Below are positions 33,693 to 44,611 of a DNA stretch of 64,000 nucleotides, one piece after another. Location of the stretch: NCBI RefSeq assembly GCF_042477335.2, contig NC_091248.1, positions 121,914,501-121,978,500 on the forward strand. Direction: 5' to 3'. Below the pieces are notes generated by a model. That model was given only the letters and a program-made list of their open reading frames with translations. It was not told where the DNA came from and made no database searches. The stretch comes from Ovis canadensis (Eukaryota; Chordata; Mammalia; Artiodactyla; Bovidae). The translations under genes and the position numbers were made by a program. Within the stretch, counting starts at the first letter, position 1, and each line of letters begins with the position of its first letter.

Positions 33693-34309
33693 AAAATTTC
33701 ACAGTATTGGCAACATTATTTATTTAAACCCTTCCAAATGAAATCACACCATAGATACAGGGATCTAGGACTGTTCTTCAACTTTGTTCAAGCTATTGTT
33801 CCCAAAGGGCAACAGCCCTCTAAATTGTTGCCTTTCTTTCATTGATATTTTGCAAAGTTGAAAATGCTACCAAATATTTCTTCAGAATGCCTTCTTAGTT
33901 TATTTACTTCCTGGTAAATTTAACTTTTCCATAGGAAATTTCCCTGAAACTTTCAACTTTCAGGTAAGTCTCGCTTCAAAGCAGGTGTAAGATATTCATT
34001 TATTTAGGTGTTGCCATTTTCTCCACATATATGTTATGGTCCCTGTCCTTATGCATATTCAAGAACACCCAGATGAAACACTTTGCTTAAATTACATGGA
34101 TTATTCATAGTATTTTTTGTAAGAGAGCAATTTTTAAGTTATTAAATTTTCTAATTGTGAACTTTTTCTGGTACTGTTGAACTCACGTCCAGATAAACAG
34201 ACAGAAAGTAGTGATAGAAGATGCCCACAGAGACTACACAGATGAGTATAGGATACTTTGTTAAGCCAGAAGGAAGAAAGAACTTAAAAATTATGGACTA
34301 ATAACCTTA
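33693..34309. other. Non-coding sequence, no gene recognised
   Basis: AT-rich; right end (about 34230-34300) matches unit 1 near 9200-9270 and unit 3 near 60500. Confidence 0.55.
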
Positions 34310-34915
34310 TAACAAAGATAATTAGAAACACCACCTCAGCCAATTAATCCACATTAGTATTATCTATATTGAGATTAATTAGCACCATCTGTGTGTATTC
34401 ATTAAAGGTTTTAAGATTAGGGACATTTCTTTTCTAAAAAAAATTTGAACTTAAATTATGGGCAATCAATGGAAAAATCATAATTGAGAGACATACAAAA
34501 CAAGAGCTTGTACTCCAAAAATATCACTGGCAAGGCCAGAAAGAGTAACTATTTCAGATTAGAGGAGATAAAATATTTTATGTGATACTGGATTTGAATC
34601 TTAGACCAGAGATGCTGAAATCTGTACCTAGAATAGGGAATCATTGGTGTCATATCTCCTGACTTTGGTAAAGATAATGAAAATAAGTTAGTGAATATCC
34701 TTGTTCTGAGATAATAAACAGCTTAGGGATGTGTTGACATTATGGTTTCCCTTATGTGGTCCACAGAAAATCAACAAAATACATACAGAGTAAAAAAAAT
34801 GATAAAAACATTAAAAATGATAAAATGTATATACTAGGTTTGTTTATATGTTCTGATATTTTCTGAAAATTTGAATTACTTCATAATAAAAAAAAGGAAA
34901 AGAAGCACTGAAATT

Positions 34916-34938
34916 AAAAAAACAAAACAAAACAAAAC
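34916..34938. repeat. (AAAAC)n simple repeat
   Basis: Four to five aaaac units about 130 bp upstream of OR gene 2. Confidence 0.85.
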
Positions 34939-35002
34939 TCAGAGATATAGTGTCAAGCACACAGGCATCCTCCAAATTATCTTCCTGTAAGTAACTCTGA
35001 TT

Positions 35003-35017
35003 TTCCTTGCTGTCCAG
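35003..35017 (+). promoter_or_regulatory. Candidate 3' splice site upstream of OR gene 2
   Basis: ttccttgctgtccag with AG at 35016-35017, 48 nt before the ATG. Identical to the site in gene 1. Confidence 0.55.
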
Positions 35018-35065
35018 CTCTGACCTTCCCATCACACTTTAGTCCCTTAGAGACTGCCTTTGGGA

Positions 35066-35998
35066 ATGGAGGGCAACCAATCATGGATCGCAGAATTCAT
35101 TCTGGTGGGATTTCAGCTCAGTGAAGACGTGGAATTGCTCCTCTTTGTTATCTTCATCCTGTTATATGCCTTCAACCTGCTGGCAAATGGCATGATCTTG
35201 GGACTCATCTCGCTTGACCCCAGACTGCACACCCCCATGTACTACTTCCTGTCTCATCTGGCCATCACTGACGTAGCCTATGCTTCCAGCCATTTGCCCA
35301 ATATGTTGGAAAACCTAGTGAAACACAAGAAAACCATCTCCTATTTCTCATGCACCATGCAGATGGTTTCCTATTTGGCCTTTGCTTCTGTAGAGTGCCT
35401 GACTTTGGTGGTGATGTCCTATGACAGGTTTGTGGCGATCTGCCACCCCCTGCAGTACACGGTCATCATGAGCTGGAGGGTGTGCACGTTCCTGGCCATC
35501 GCTTGCTGGGCGTGTGGATTTTCCCTGGCCATAGTCCAAGTAAGTCTGTTTCTACGGCTGCCCTTCTGTGGGCCCCAGAAGGTAAACCACTTTTTCTGCG
35601 AAATCCGATCTGTCCTCAAAGTGACCAGTGGAGAAACCTGGATCAATGACATTTTCCTCCTTGCAGATGGTGTGTTTATCTTAATTGCTCCCATTTCCCT
35701 GGTGCTGGTCTCCTACCTGCGAATCCTCTGGGCCATCCTGAAGATCCAGTCAAAGGAGGGCCGCAAGAAAGCCTTCTCCACCTGCTCCTCCCACCTCTGT
35801 GTGGTTGGGTTCTACTTTGGCATAGTCCTGATGGTGTACATGATCCCTGATGACGGTAATCGAGAGGAGCCGCAGAAAATCCTTTTCCTGTTTTACACCT
35901 TCTTCAACCCATTACTGAACCCCCTCGTCTACAGTCTAAGGAATGCTCAAGTGAAGGCTGCCTTCCACAGAGTACTGCAGAAAAGGACGACAGTGTGA
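35066..35998 (+). CDS. OR2A-like: Olfactory receptor, OR2A-type (gene 2), 310 aa, intact
   Basis: A seven-transmembrane odorant receptor, paralogue of genes 1 and 3. Start ATG at 35066 is equivalent to the starts of the others. Visible marks: N4-Q5-S6 glycosylation site, PMYYFLSHLAITD at 57-69, C96, MSYDRFVAICHPLQY at 117-131, C168 and C178, SY at 216-217, KAFSTCSSHLCVV at 235-247, PLLNPLVYSLRN at 282-293. Unusual: residue 188 is serine (AGT at 35627-35629) where genes 1 and 3 have cysteine, so the second disulfide partner in extracellular loop 2 is missing. It also has DRF instead of DRY. The reading frame is open throughout, so it may be functional with a modified loop or at an early stage of decay. 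About 98% identical to gene 1 over the first 535 bp, then much less. Confidence 0.96.
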   Translation: MEGNQSWIAEFILVGFQLSEDVELLLFVIFILLYAFNLLANGMILGLISLDPRLHTPMYYFLSHLAITDVAYASSHLPNMLENLVKHKKTISYFSCTMQMVSYLAFASVECLTLVVMSYDRFVAICHPLQYTVIMSWRVCTFLAIACWACGFSLAIVQVSLFLRLPFCGPQKVNHFFCEIRSVLKVTSGETWINDIFLLADGVFILIAPISLVLVSYLRILWAILKIQSKEGRKKAFSTCSSHLCVVGFYFGIVLMVYMIPDDGNREEPQKILFLFYTFFNPLLNPLVYSLRNAQVKAAFHRVLQKRTTV

Positions 35999-35999
35999 C

Positions 36000-36535
36000 G
36001 CAGGGCAGATTTAGGGTTTTGAAAATTTCCAACACAATGCATGACTTAAGGATGAGAATTCTCAATAACATCAGTAAGATGCCAGAATAGGAACCCCAAG
36101 CCCCCCTTCCTCCATGGAGATGACAACATAGATCTAAGTGCTGTCGTGCAGACACTAGAAAACACAGAGTTTGCAGCACCACCCCAGACAAGGACAAAGC
36201 CAACAAGATATACAGTGAAGCTTTTAGGCGAATGGATGGCATTTGACTCACCAGACCTCCTTCTCCTCCCTGTTCCAGTGATAGGATCTGGAAAAAATTC
36301 CCAACTCCCAGCTCTCCTGCAGGAGAGAGAGAAAAAGATAGGCCGGTGCCTATCCTTTCTAGCTTTTCAGGTGGGGCAGGAAGCCTGTAGGCTTGTTTTC
36401 TGTCATGCCTGACTTAGAGCACTCGTGGGAAAGGCAATCTGGACTCCTTGTTGGGACCACAAAGAAACATAGCAAGCGCCAACTTTTTACACTTACACAG
36501 AGATTTTTAAATATTCACAATTAAGGTAGATGTGT
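36000..36535. other. Duplicated 3' flank of OR gene 2
   Basis: Aligns with 11980-12300 plus 13590-13760 in unit 1 and 62400-62950 in unit 3. It preserves the state before the LTR insertion seen in unit 1. No separate gene. Confidence 0.65.
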
Positions 36536-39010
36536 AGTGTTATCTCGTTGTTGTAATGGGAGAGTCCCTGATGACATATGATATTGAATGTGTTTGCACC
36601 TGCTTCCTTACCATCTGTATATCTTTTCTGGCAAGATATCTCTTTGTATCTTTTGCCCATTATGTACTGTAATAAACTTTACTTTTTAGAGCAGTTTTAG
36701 AGTCACAGAAGAGTTGTGGAAGATACAGATATACCCAATTTACCCCCTGCCTCTGCACACATAAAATGTCCCCCATATCACTCTCTCTCCACAGAATGCT
36801 ACCTTTATCATCATTCATCAACTTGCATTGACACAATATTATCACCCAAAGTCCATCACTTATGTAAGATTTCAGTCATGGTGTTGTATACTCTCTGTGT
36901 TTGCACAAGTGTATAATTGTGTGTATCAAATATGTGAACTGTGAACTTCCAGATGTTCAAGCTGGTTTTAGAAAAGGCAGAGGAACCAGAGATCAAATTG
37001 CCAACATCCACTGGATCATCGAAAAAGCAAGAGAGTTACAGAAAAACATCTATTTCTGCTTTATTGACTATGCCAAAGCCTTTGACTGTGTGGATCACAA
37101 TAAACTGTGGAAAATTCTTCAAGAGATGATAATACCAGACCACCTGACCTGCCTCTTGAGAAACCTATATGCAGGTCAGGAAGCAACAGTTAGAACTGGA
37201 CATGGAACAGACTGGTTCCCAATAGGAAAAGGAGGACATCAAGGCTGTATATTGTCACCATGCTTATATAACATATATGCAGAGTACATCATGAGAAATG
37301 CTGGGCTGGAAGAAGCGCAAGCTGGAATCAAGATTGCCGGGAGAAATATCAGTAACCTCAGATATGTAGATGACACCACCCTTATGGCAGAAAGTGAAGA
37401 GGAACTAAAGAGCCTCTTGATGAAAGTGAAAGAGGAGAGTGAAAAAGTTGGCTTAAAGCTCAACATTCAGAAAACTGAGATCATGGCATTTGGTCCTATC
37501 ACTTCATGGGAAATATATGGGGAAACAGTGTCAGACTTTATTTTTCTGGGCTCCAAAACCACTGCAGATGGTGACTGCACTCATGAAATTAAAAGACACT
37601 TACTGCTTGGAAGGAATGTTATGACCAACCTAGATAGCATATTAAAAAGCAGAGACATTACTTTGCCAAAAAACGTCCATCTAGTCAAGGCTATGGTTTT
37701 TCCAGTGGTCATGTATGGATGTGAAAGTTGGGCTGTAAAGAAAGCTGAGCACTGAAGAATTGGTGCTTTTGAACTGTGGTGTTGGAGAAGACTCTTGAGA
37801 GTCCCTTGGACAGCAAGGAGATCCAACCAGTCCATCCTAAAGAAGATCAGTCCTGGGTGTTCATTGGAAGGACTGATGCTAAGGCTGAAACTCCAGTACT
37901 TTGGCCACCTTATGTGAAGAGTTGACTCATTGGAAAAGACCCTGATGCTGGGAGGGATTGGGGTCAGGAGGAGAAGGGGATGATAGAGGATGAGATGTCT
38001 GGATGGCAGCACCTTTTCAATGGACATGAGTTTGAGTGAACTCTGGGAGTTGGTGATAGACAGGGAGGCCTGGCGTGCCTCAATTCATGGGGCTGCAGAG
38101 TCGGACACGACTGAGTAACTGAACTGCACTGCACTGAACTATTATGTTATCATATAGAGTAGTTTTACCCTTCTAAAAATCACCTCTTTCTTCCTCCCTT
38201 GTTAACCACTCATCTCTTAGTTGCTTCCATAGTTTTGGCTTTTCAGAATGTCATATGGTTGGAAATACAACATATGTAATTTTTTCTCACATTGGTTCCC
38301 TTCACTCAGTTGTATGGATTTAAGTTTCCTCTGTCTTTTTTTTTTTTTTTTCTTTTGCTTGATCATTCATTTTAGCACAAAGTATAATTCTGTTGCCTGG
38401 ATGTGCCACAGTTTATCTATTTACCAACTGAAAGACATCTTAATTGCTTCCATATTTAGGGAATTATGAATTTAACTGTTTTAAACATCTCCATGCAGGT
38501 TTTTGTGTGGACATAACTTTTCACATCCTTTGGGTAAATACCAAGCAGTGTGTTTAAGCAACTGTCAAACACTGCCTTTCAAAGTGATTGTACCATTTTG
38601 CAATGAATGAAAATGAATTCTCCTCAGCAGTATATGAAAGTTCCTGTTGATTCACATCCTAGTCAGTGTTTGGTGTTATTTCTGTTCTGGACTTTAGCCA
38701 TTCTACTGAGCACAGTGATATTATTTCATTTTTTAAAAAAATTTGCATTTCACCAATGACAGATACATGTTTTTCATATACTTATTTTCAACCTAGGTGC
38801 CTATTATGGTTTTTACCTGTTTTTAAATTAGGTTGCTTTATTACTATTATGTTTTGAGAGTTCTTTGTAAATATATATATTGGAATCCAGTCATTTATCC
38901 TGTGTGAGCAAAGATCTCTGGTTTGTGGCTCCACTTTTTTAATTTTTACTAGTGTCTTTCACAGAGCAACAGCTTTTAAATTTAATTAAACATAATTTAT
39001 CGACTTCTTT
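36536..39010 (-). mobile_element. Ancient L1 (L1M-like) antisense, interrupted by BovB
   Basis: Two parts, 36536-36924 and 38140-39010, e.g. gtaccattttgcaatgaatg near 38590 and cacatcctttgggtaaatac near 38523. The same fragment follows the receptor in units 1 and 3. The BovB at 36925-38139 lies in the middle. Confidence 0.85.
36925..38139 (+). mobile_element. BovB LINE, 5'-truncated, with a long open RT segment
   Basis: An open frame to 37755 encodes much of the RTE reverse transcriptase: DVQAGFRKGRGTRDQIANIH, motif A in FIDYAKAFDCVDHNKLW, motif B in HQGCILSPCLYNIYAEYIM, motif C as RYVDDTTLM (family form YADD), then DCTHEIKRHLLLGRNVMTNL and VVMYGCESW. The frame stops early (TGA at 37753-37755), and the C-terminal part continues in degraded form to the gagtaactgaactgcactg tail near 38139. 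The endonuclease domain is missing. Unit 1 and unit 3 have the uninterrupted L1 sequence here. Confidence 0.95.
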
Positions 39011-39729
39011 CTTTAACGATGAAGATGTTTGATTTTCAGTTCAGGGAGGAAGGAAGGAGGGAGGAAGAGTGGATAGTTCTTCTAAAGTTCTTCTAAATCT
39101 CTTGTGGTTTACCCTGAGGCAAGACTTAACAGTGATTATTGAAAGCAGCAATCATAAGGGCAAGGCTTACAAATGAGTCTCCTACTCTGGAACAGTGCAT
39201 CTTGGCACACTGACCTGTGCTTTTACATCACTTACTAGCTTACGTGAAATTAGTACTCGAATTCATATCTGGGAACAAAGGAAAAATGAATAAGCAGTCA
39301 ATTAAAGGAAATTTCTAAGAGCCTAGATTTGCCTATATTTACTGGGAAATACATCTAAGTGAGAAATAATAGATAGGACTAAATCCCAAGGATCCAGTAT
39401 GGACAAAAATAAAGAAAACAAAACACCAAACAAGTGTTCATTGCCAGTAGGTGCACGGCAAGAAACCACACAAAATATTTTTTCCCTTTGGAAGAAATGC
39501 TCCCTGATGGTAATGGGTATAGCTATTTTCTCTGAGATTTGAGGATCTTTTCTCTTTGGTCTTCTGAGTGTGACTGTAACATGCCCGAGGGATGCTTTAG
39601 TTTCACTTATCCTGCCTCTTATTTGCTGGACTGTCTGCATTCATGGAAACATAGCCTTCATCATGCTGGGAAATACTTCATAGTAGTTCCCTCAAAATGT
39701 GCATTTGTGCCATTTTTAAATTTTAATTT
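39011..39729. other. Duplicated non-coding block
   Basis: Matches unit 1 near 16330-16450 and 17740-18290, with the twin-primed BovB absent, so this is the empty site for that insertion. No gene. Confidence 0.65.
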
Positions 39730-41152
39730 TTGTTTTAGCTTTATTGAGACATAGTTGACACAGGACTATATAAAATACAGAGCATGATAGTTTGATTTAC
39801 ATACAAAATAAATTTTTAATCACAAGTTTAGTAAGCATCCATCTCATATATATAAAAAATTAAACAAAAAATTTTTCCTTGTGATGGGAACTGTTAGAAT
39901 TTACTCTTCAAAAAACTTTCATATATACTATACATCAGTGTCAACTATATTTGTTGTATTGTACATCACCTCTTTAGTATATATTTACCTGATGACCAGA
40001 CGTTTGTGGCTTTTGTCTGCCTTCATCCAGTTGTCCCAGTCCCCTCCCCCATATGTAGTAGCCAATAACTTGATCTCTTATCCTGTGAGTTTGGTTGGTT
40101 GGTTGTTACTGACGTATAATTGACCTGTGTACTCGGTTGTGTCCGACCCTTTGCCACCCCATGGACTGTAGCTGCCAGGCTGCTCTGCCCATGAAGTTTT
40201 CCGGGCAAGAATGCTGGAGTGAGTTGCTATTTCCTACTCTAAGGGATCTTCCCAACCCCGGGTTCAAACCCACATCTCTTAGGTCTCCTGCATTGGCAGG
40301 CAGATTCCTTTCCACTAACAAATTCCCAGGGCACTACCTGGGGAGCCCTAATTGACCTGTAACCCTGTGTTGGTTCATGCTGCCGAGCGTAGTGATTTGC
40401 TATTTCTATACATTTCAAAATGTTCACCAGGATAAGGCTACTTGTAATTCATCACTATACAGAGTTGATGCTTGTTGTTGACTGGATTCTCCACACTGTA
40501 CATTTCATGCCATGACTCATTTATTTTGCCTTAATTCCCCTCTTCACCTATTACTTTCCCTTCCCTACTCTCTGGCACTCACCTGGTTGTTCTCTTTATC
40601 TATATCTCTGTTTCTGTTTTAGAATATTTGTTCATTTGTTTTGGTTTTTAAATTCTACATATAAATAAAAACATACAGTATTCATCCTTCTCTGTCTGAC
40701 TTATTTCATTTAGCATAATGGCTCTAGTTCCATCCATGTTATCAAATGTGGCAAGTTTTCTTCCTTCCTTATAGCTGAGTAATATTCAATTGCATATACC
40801 ACAGTGTCTCTATTTATCTATTGATAGGCACTTAGACTGCTTCCATATCTTGGCTATTGCAAATAATGCTGCTGTGAACATTAGGGTGCATGTGCTTTTA
40901 TTAGTATTTTTTGTTTTCTTTGGATAAATATCCAGGGTTTGAATTGCTGAACCATCTAATAGTTCTTTTTTCAATGTTTTGAGAAGTCTCCCCATTCTTT
41001 TCCATAGTTTGCTGTGTTCCCATTTATTTAGTTTGTTTTGCTTCCATTGTCTGAGGGGATATACACAAAAAAAGAACACTGGGATCAGTGTCAAAGAAAA
41101 TACTGGGTATGTTTCATTCTAGAAGTTGTTTTTTTTTTTTTAATGAAGTGTC
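39730..41152 (-). mobile_element. Older L1 antisense, interrupted by a SINE
   Basis: ttagctttattgagacatag near 39736, gctattgcaaataatgctgc near 40853, tatccagggtttgaattgct near 40929. The counterpart of 18230-19790 in unit 1. A SINE interrupts it at 40129-40348. Confidence 0.85.
40129..40348 (-). mobile_element. Bov-tA SINE, antisense, with target-site duplication
   Basis: Reverse complement of Bov-tA (ccatggactgtagctgccag, cctgcattggcaggcagatt). Flanked by a perfect 12-bp repeat taattgacctgt at 40117-40128 and 40349-40360. Absent from the same L1 in unit 1 (near 18630). Confidence 0.94.
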
Positions 41153-41379
41153 AGTTCAGCTCAGTTCAGTCTCTCAGTCATGTCTGATTCTTTGCGACCC
41201 CATGAATTGCAGCACGCCAGGCCTCCCTGTCCATCACCAACTCCTGGAGTTCACTCAGACTCAGTCCAACTCTCACGTCCATACATGGCCACTGGAAAAA
41301 TCTTAGCCTTGACTAGATGGACCTTTGTTGGCAAAGTAATATCTCTGCTTTTTAATATGCTATCTAGGTTGGTCATAAC
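41153..41379 (-). mobile_element. BovB 3'-end fragment, antisense, with internal deletion
   Basis: Starts with the reversed tail (cagttcagctcagttcagtc). Near 41262 it jumps from cactcagactca directly to gtccaactctcacgtccata, skipping about 360 bp that intact copies have between these points. It ends taggttggtcataact at the L1 junction. Confidence 0.88.
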
Positions 41380-41783
41380 TAAAGTATAGTTGATTACAGT
41401 ATTGGCTTCAGGTGTTCAGCTTAATGATTTAGTGTTCAGATTATATCCCATTAACAGTTATTACAAGATAATGGCTCTAATTACCCATGCTATGCAATAT
41501 ATCCTTGTTGCTTATATATTTTATATAAAGCAGTTTATATCTTGTAATCCTTTGCTCATGCTTTGCCCCTCCCCTCTCCCTTCTTCTCATTAATAATCAG
41601 TATTTTTTCTGTATTGGTGTTTCTTTTGTATATATATATGTTGTATTAGTTTTAGATTTCACATATAAGTGATAATGTAAAGTATTGTCTTTGTCTAATT
41701 TATTTAGCTAAGCATCATATTCTCTAGGTCCATCCATGATGCTATAAATTACAGCATTTCATTCTTTGTGTCATATTCCACTG
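41380..41783 (-). mobile_element. L1 antisense (continued)
   Basis: aaagtatagttgattacagt, ggcttcaggtgttcagctta, ccatccatgatgctataaat. The counterpart of 19797-20210 in unit 1, without the LTR found there. Confidence 0.82.
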
Positions 41784-41843
<60 letters not shown>

Positions 41844-41853
41844 CACATATATA
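41784..41853. repeat. (TA)n(TG)n compound microsatellite
   Basis: About six TA units, then about 22 TG units, then tacacatatata. It lies directly against the 5' end of a SINE. Confidence 0.95.
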
Positions 41854-42165
41854 GGGCTTCCCTGGTAGCTCAGTTGGTGAAAAATCCACCAGCAATGCAG
41901 GAGACCCCAGTTGATTTCTGGGTTGGCAAGATCTGCTGGAGAAGGGATAGGCTATCCACTCTAGCATTCTTGGGCTTCACTTGTAGCTCAGCTGGTAAAG
42001 AATCCATCTGCAATGCGGGAGACCTGGGCTCGATTCCTGGGTTGGGAAGAGCCCCTGGAGAAGGGAAAGGCTACCTACTCCAGTATTGTGGCCTGGAGAA
42101 TTCCATGGACTGTATAGTCCATGGGGTCGCAAAGAGTCTGACATGACTGAGAGACTTTCACCACC
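41854..42165 (+). mobile_element. Bov-tA2 SINE (dimeric)
   Basis: gggcttccctggtagctcag, a second tRNA-like monomer near 41975-42050 (gctcgattcctgggttggga), then gaattccatggactgtatag and the gactgagagactttcacc tail. Confidence 0.94.
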
Positions 42166-42199
42166 ACCATATATGTATGTGTGTATGTATATATATATA

Positions 42200-42378
42200 G
42201 GCTTCCCAGGTGGCTCAGTGGTAAAGAATCTGTTTGCCAATGCAAGAGATGTGGGTTTGAGTCCTGCATTGGAAAGATCCCCTGTAAAAGGAAATGGCAG
42301 CCCACTCCAGTATTCTTGCCTGGGAAATCCCATGGACAGAGAAGCCTGGTGGGCTACAGTCCATGGGGTCACAAGAGA
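42200..42378 (+). mobile_element. Bov-tA SINE
   Basis: ggcttcccaggtggctcagt, gtgggtttgagtcctgcatt, gggaaatcccatggacagag, ending ccatggggtcacaagagag. Preceded by a TATATA run. Confidence 0.93.
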
Positions 42379-42513
42379 GTTGTGTTATTGTTATTTGTTT
42401 TGTTATTGTTTTCACCAATAACAAAAATTTTCAAGACTTTGTTATTGTTTTCACCACATCATCGCTATTTTGCCTAGAAGGCCCAGAAAGACTTAGTGAA
42501 TACTTCACTTAGC

Positions 42514-42516
<3 letters not shown>

Positions 42517-42555
<39 letters not shown>

Positions 42556-42684
42556 GGAAATGGCAACCCACTCCAGTACTCTTGCCTAGAAAATCCCATG
42601 GACGGAGGAGCCTGGTGCAGGCTACTGTCCATGGGGTCGCAAAGAGTTGGACACAACTGAGCGACTTCATTTCAGGTCCTTCAC

Positions 42685-42730
<46 letters not shown>
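42517..42730 (+). repeat. (TA)n microsatellites enclosing a BOV-A SINE fragment
   Basis: (TA)n at 42517-42554 and 42688-42730 with a BovA-type monomer between them at about 42556-42683 (ggaaatggcaacccactcca; ggacacaactgagcgacttc). The two TA runs are probably the target-site repeats of this insertion. Confidence 0.88.
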
Positions 42731-42732
<2 letters not shown>

Positions 42733-42734
42733 GC

Positions 42735-43620
42735 CTTCTTAGTGATGTTGAGCATGTTTTCATATACCCGTTAGCCATCTGCACGTCTTCTTTGGAAAAA
42801 TGCCTTTGAGGTCTTCTGCCCATTTCTGTTTTCTTTTCAGCTGCAGCTTACAGGTCCTTAGTTCCCGAACCAGGAATTAAACCCAGGCCACCTGCAGTGG
42901 AAGCACAGTGTCCTAAGCCCTGGGGAATTCCCACTGTCCTTTTCTTGATTGGATTGTTTGTTTTATTCATATTTACTTATGTGAGCTGTTCATATTTTGG
43001 TTATTAACCCATGTCAGTCATGATGTCTGCAAAAATTTTCTCCCTTTTTACTTTTTTTTTTCCATTTTATCCATTATCCCTTTTCTGCGCAGAAGCTTTT
43101 AAATTTAAATCTCATTCATTTAGTTTTGCTTTTATTTCCTTCGTATTAGGAGACAGATCAAAAAAAATATTGCTATGATTTGTCAGAGATAGTTCTGCCT
43201 ATATTCTCTTCTTGGAGTTTTATACATTCAGGTCTTGCATTTAATTACTTGAGACATTTTAAATTATTTTTGTACATGGTGTGAGGGTTAGTCCAGTGTG
43301 ATTCTTCCACATGTAGCTGTCCAGCTTGATGTAGGGCTCAGACTCCTTGCTTCTTAGGGAGAAATTCTGCACTTGTAATTGTCATCCCGTGGGTCACCCG
43401 CCCAGGAGTATAAGTCTTGATTCTACTGTGGCTCAGATCCTCCTGCCTGTCTCGTTGTGGTTCCTTCTGTTTAGTTTTAGTTTTACAAGATCATTCCTGC
43501 CATTCTTCTGATCTTTCTCTCAATAATCCCTCTGTAAACACTTAACAATTTTGATGTGCCTATGGGAAGAGATGAACTCTGAGTCTTCCTCCTCCACCTT
43601 CTTGACTACATTTTTCACTT
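42735..43620 (-). mobile_element. L1 antisense with a CHR SINE and the L1 5'-terminal region
   Basis: gttgagcatgttttcatata near 42748 and aaaattttctccctttttac near 43032 are antisense ORF2; a CHR-type SINE interrupts them near 42840-42942. From about 43300 (gtagggctcagactccttgc; gggtcacccgcccaggagta) it reads the same 5'-terminal L1 sequence as 21900-22200. Confidence 0.7.
42840..42942 (-). mobile_element. CHR-type SINE, antisense
   Basis: aggtccttagttcccgaacc, ggaattaaacccaggccacc, ending gccctggggaattcccactg. The reverse complement of a CHR-type tRNA-derived SINE. Confidence 0.75.
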
Positions 43621-44345
43621 TTTATTTGACTTTTCTCTTGAGTATAGCTAACTTTTTTTAACTGTGTCCCCATGGATCTTTCAGACTCTACTTCTTAAAT
43701 TATTTTTCTTTTAATACTTTGACTTGAATGTTTTTTGTTGATCTCCATTTAGATTCATTGATCTTGTTCTTGACAGTGCCTAGTCTGCTATTAAATCTGC
43801 ACAATGTTTCAATTTCACCTATTATTATTTGCTCACATATTATATCTGATTATTTTTGAGGATTCTGATTCTTCATTTAAATATTAACTTTTAAATCTTG
43901 TGCAACTTTGTTCCTATTCTCTTTGATATAAATGACAGTTATTTTGAAGCCTTGTAGCTTCAGTGTCTGTGGTATGTCTGAGACCTCTTCTATTGGCTCT
44001 TTTATCTCTTGATTACTGATAAATTTTTACTGCTTTTTTTATATTTGGAATAATAAATTACAAAGACTATAGATATTTTATCATATATTAAGGTTAATGA
44101 GACTTTGCTTTTCCCCTCTAAAGGCAATTAAACTTGTTGAAGATCATATTGTTCTTTTAGGGCTTGGTTTTAGATTTGTTAAAGCATGTGTATTTCAGTT
44201 ACATTTTTGTAAGTTAGGACTTGGGCAATGCCCAAGAAAACACCTCACATATATTTTTGGGAAATCCTCTTCTACGTATACTTTCTTTCTATAATCTCAT
44301 CCCCTAAATCCTCTCTTTTTTCTTTGCCAATAACTCCAGTCTCTA
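43621..44345. other. Duplicated non-coding block, right end of unit 2
   Basis: Matches 22201-23010 in unit 1 (for example tattttgaagccttgtagct near 43941 with tattttgaagtcttgaggct near 22613). No gene. Confidence 0.65.
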
Positions 44346-44611
44346 TGGAGAAGGCAATTGCAACCCTCTCCAGTAGTCTTGCCTGGAAAATCCCATGGAG
44401 AGAGGAGCCTGGTAGGCTGCAGTCCATGGAGTCATTAAGAGTTGGACACAACTGACTGACTTCACTTTCAACTTCACTTTCATGCATTGGAGAAGGAAAT
44501 GGCAACCCACTCCAGTGTTCTTGCCTGGAGGATCCCAAGGACGGGGGAGCCATCTACGGGGTATCACAGAGTTGGACACAACTGAAGCGACTTAGCAGCA
44601 GCAGCAGCCAA
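44346..44611 (+). mobile_element. BOV-A2 SINE
   Basis: Two BovA monomers (ggagaaggcaattgcaaccc and ggagaaggaaatggcaaccc) separated by ttcaacttcactttcatgca, ending gcgacttagcagcagcagca. Absent at the matching place in unit 1 (near 23005). Confidence 0.94.

Larger units (their letters stand above)
34310..35065 (+). promoter_or_regulatory. Conserved block just upstream of OR gene 2 (candidate proximal promoter / 5' exon region)
   Basis: Counterpart of 10299-11046 and 60560-61466; for example tattggacttgaactttaga-type words near 34588 and 60838. It contains an (AAAAC)n run at about 34916-34938 that the other copies lack. No individual transcription-factor site can be proven from the sequence. 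Confidence 0.45.

Noticed and set aside
41784-42730. Alternating short repeats and spacers that might suggest a CRISPR-like array
   Set aside because: The repeats are TA/TG microsatellites and the spacers are SINEs. This is a mammalian genome with no cas genes.
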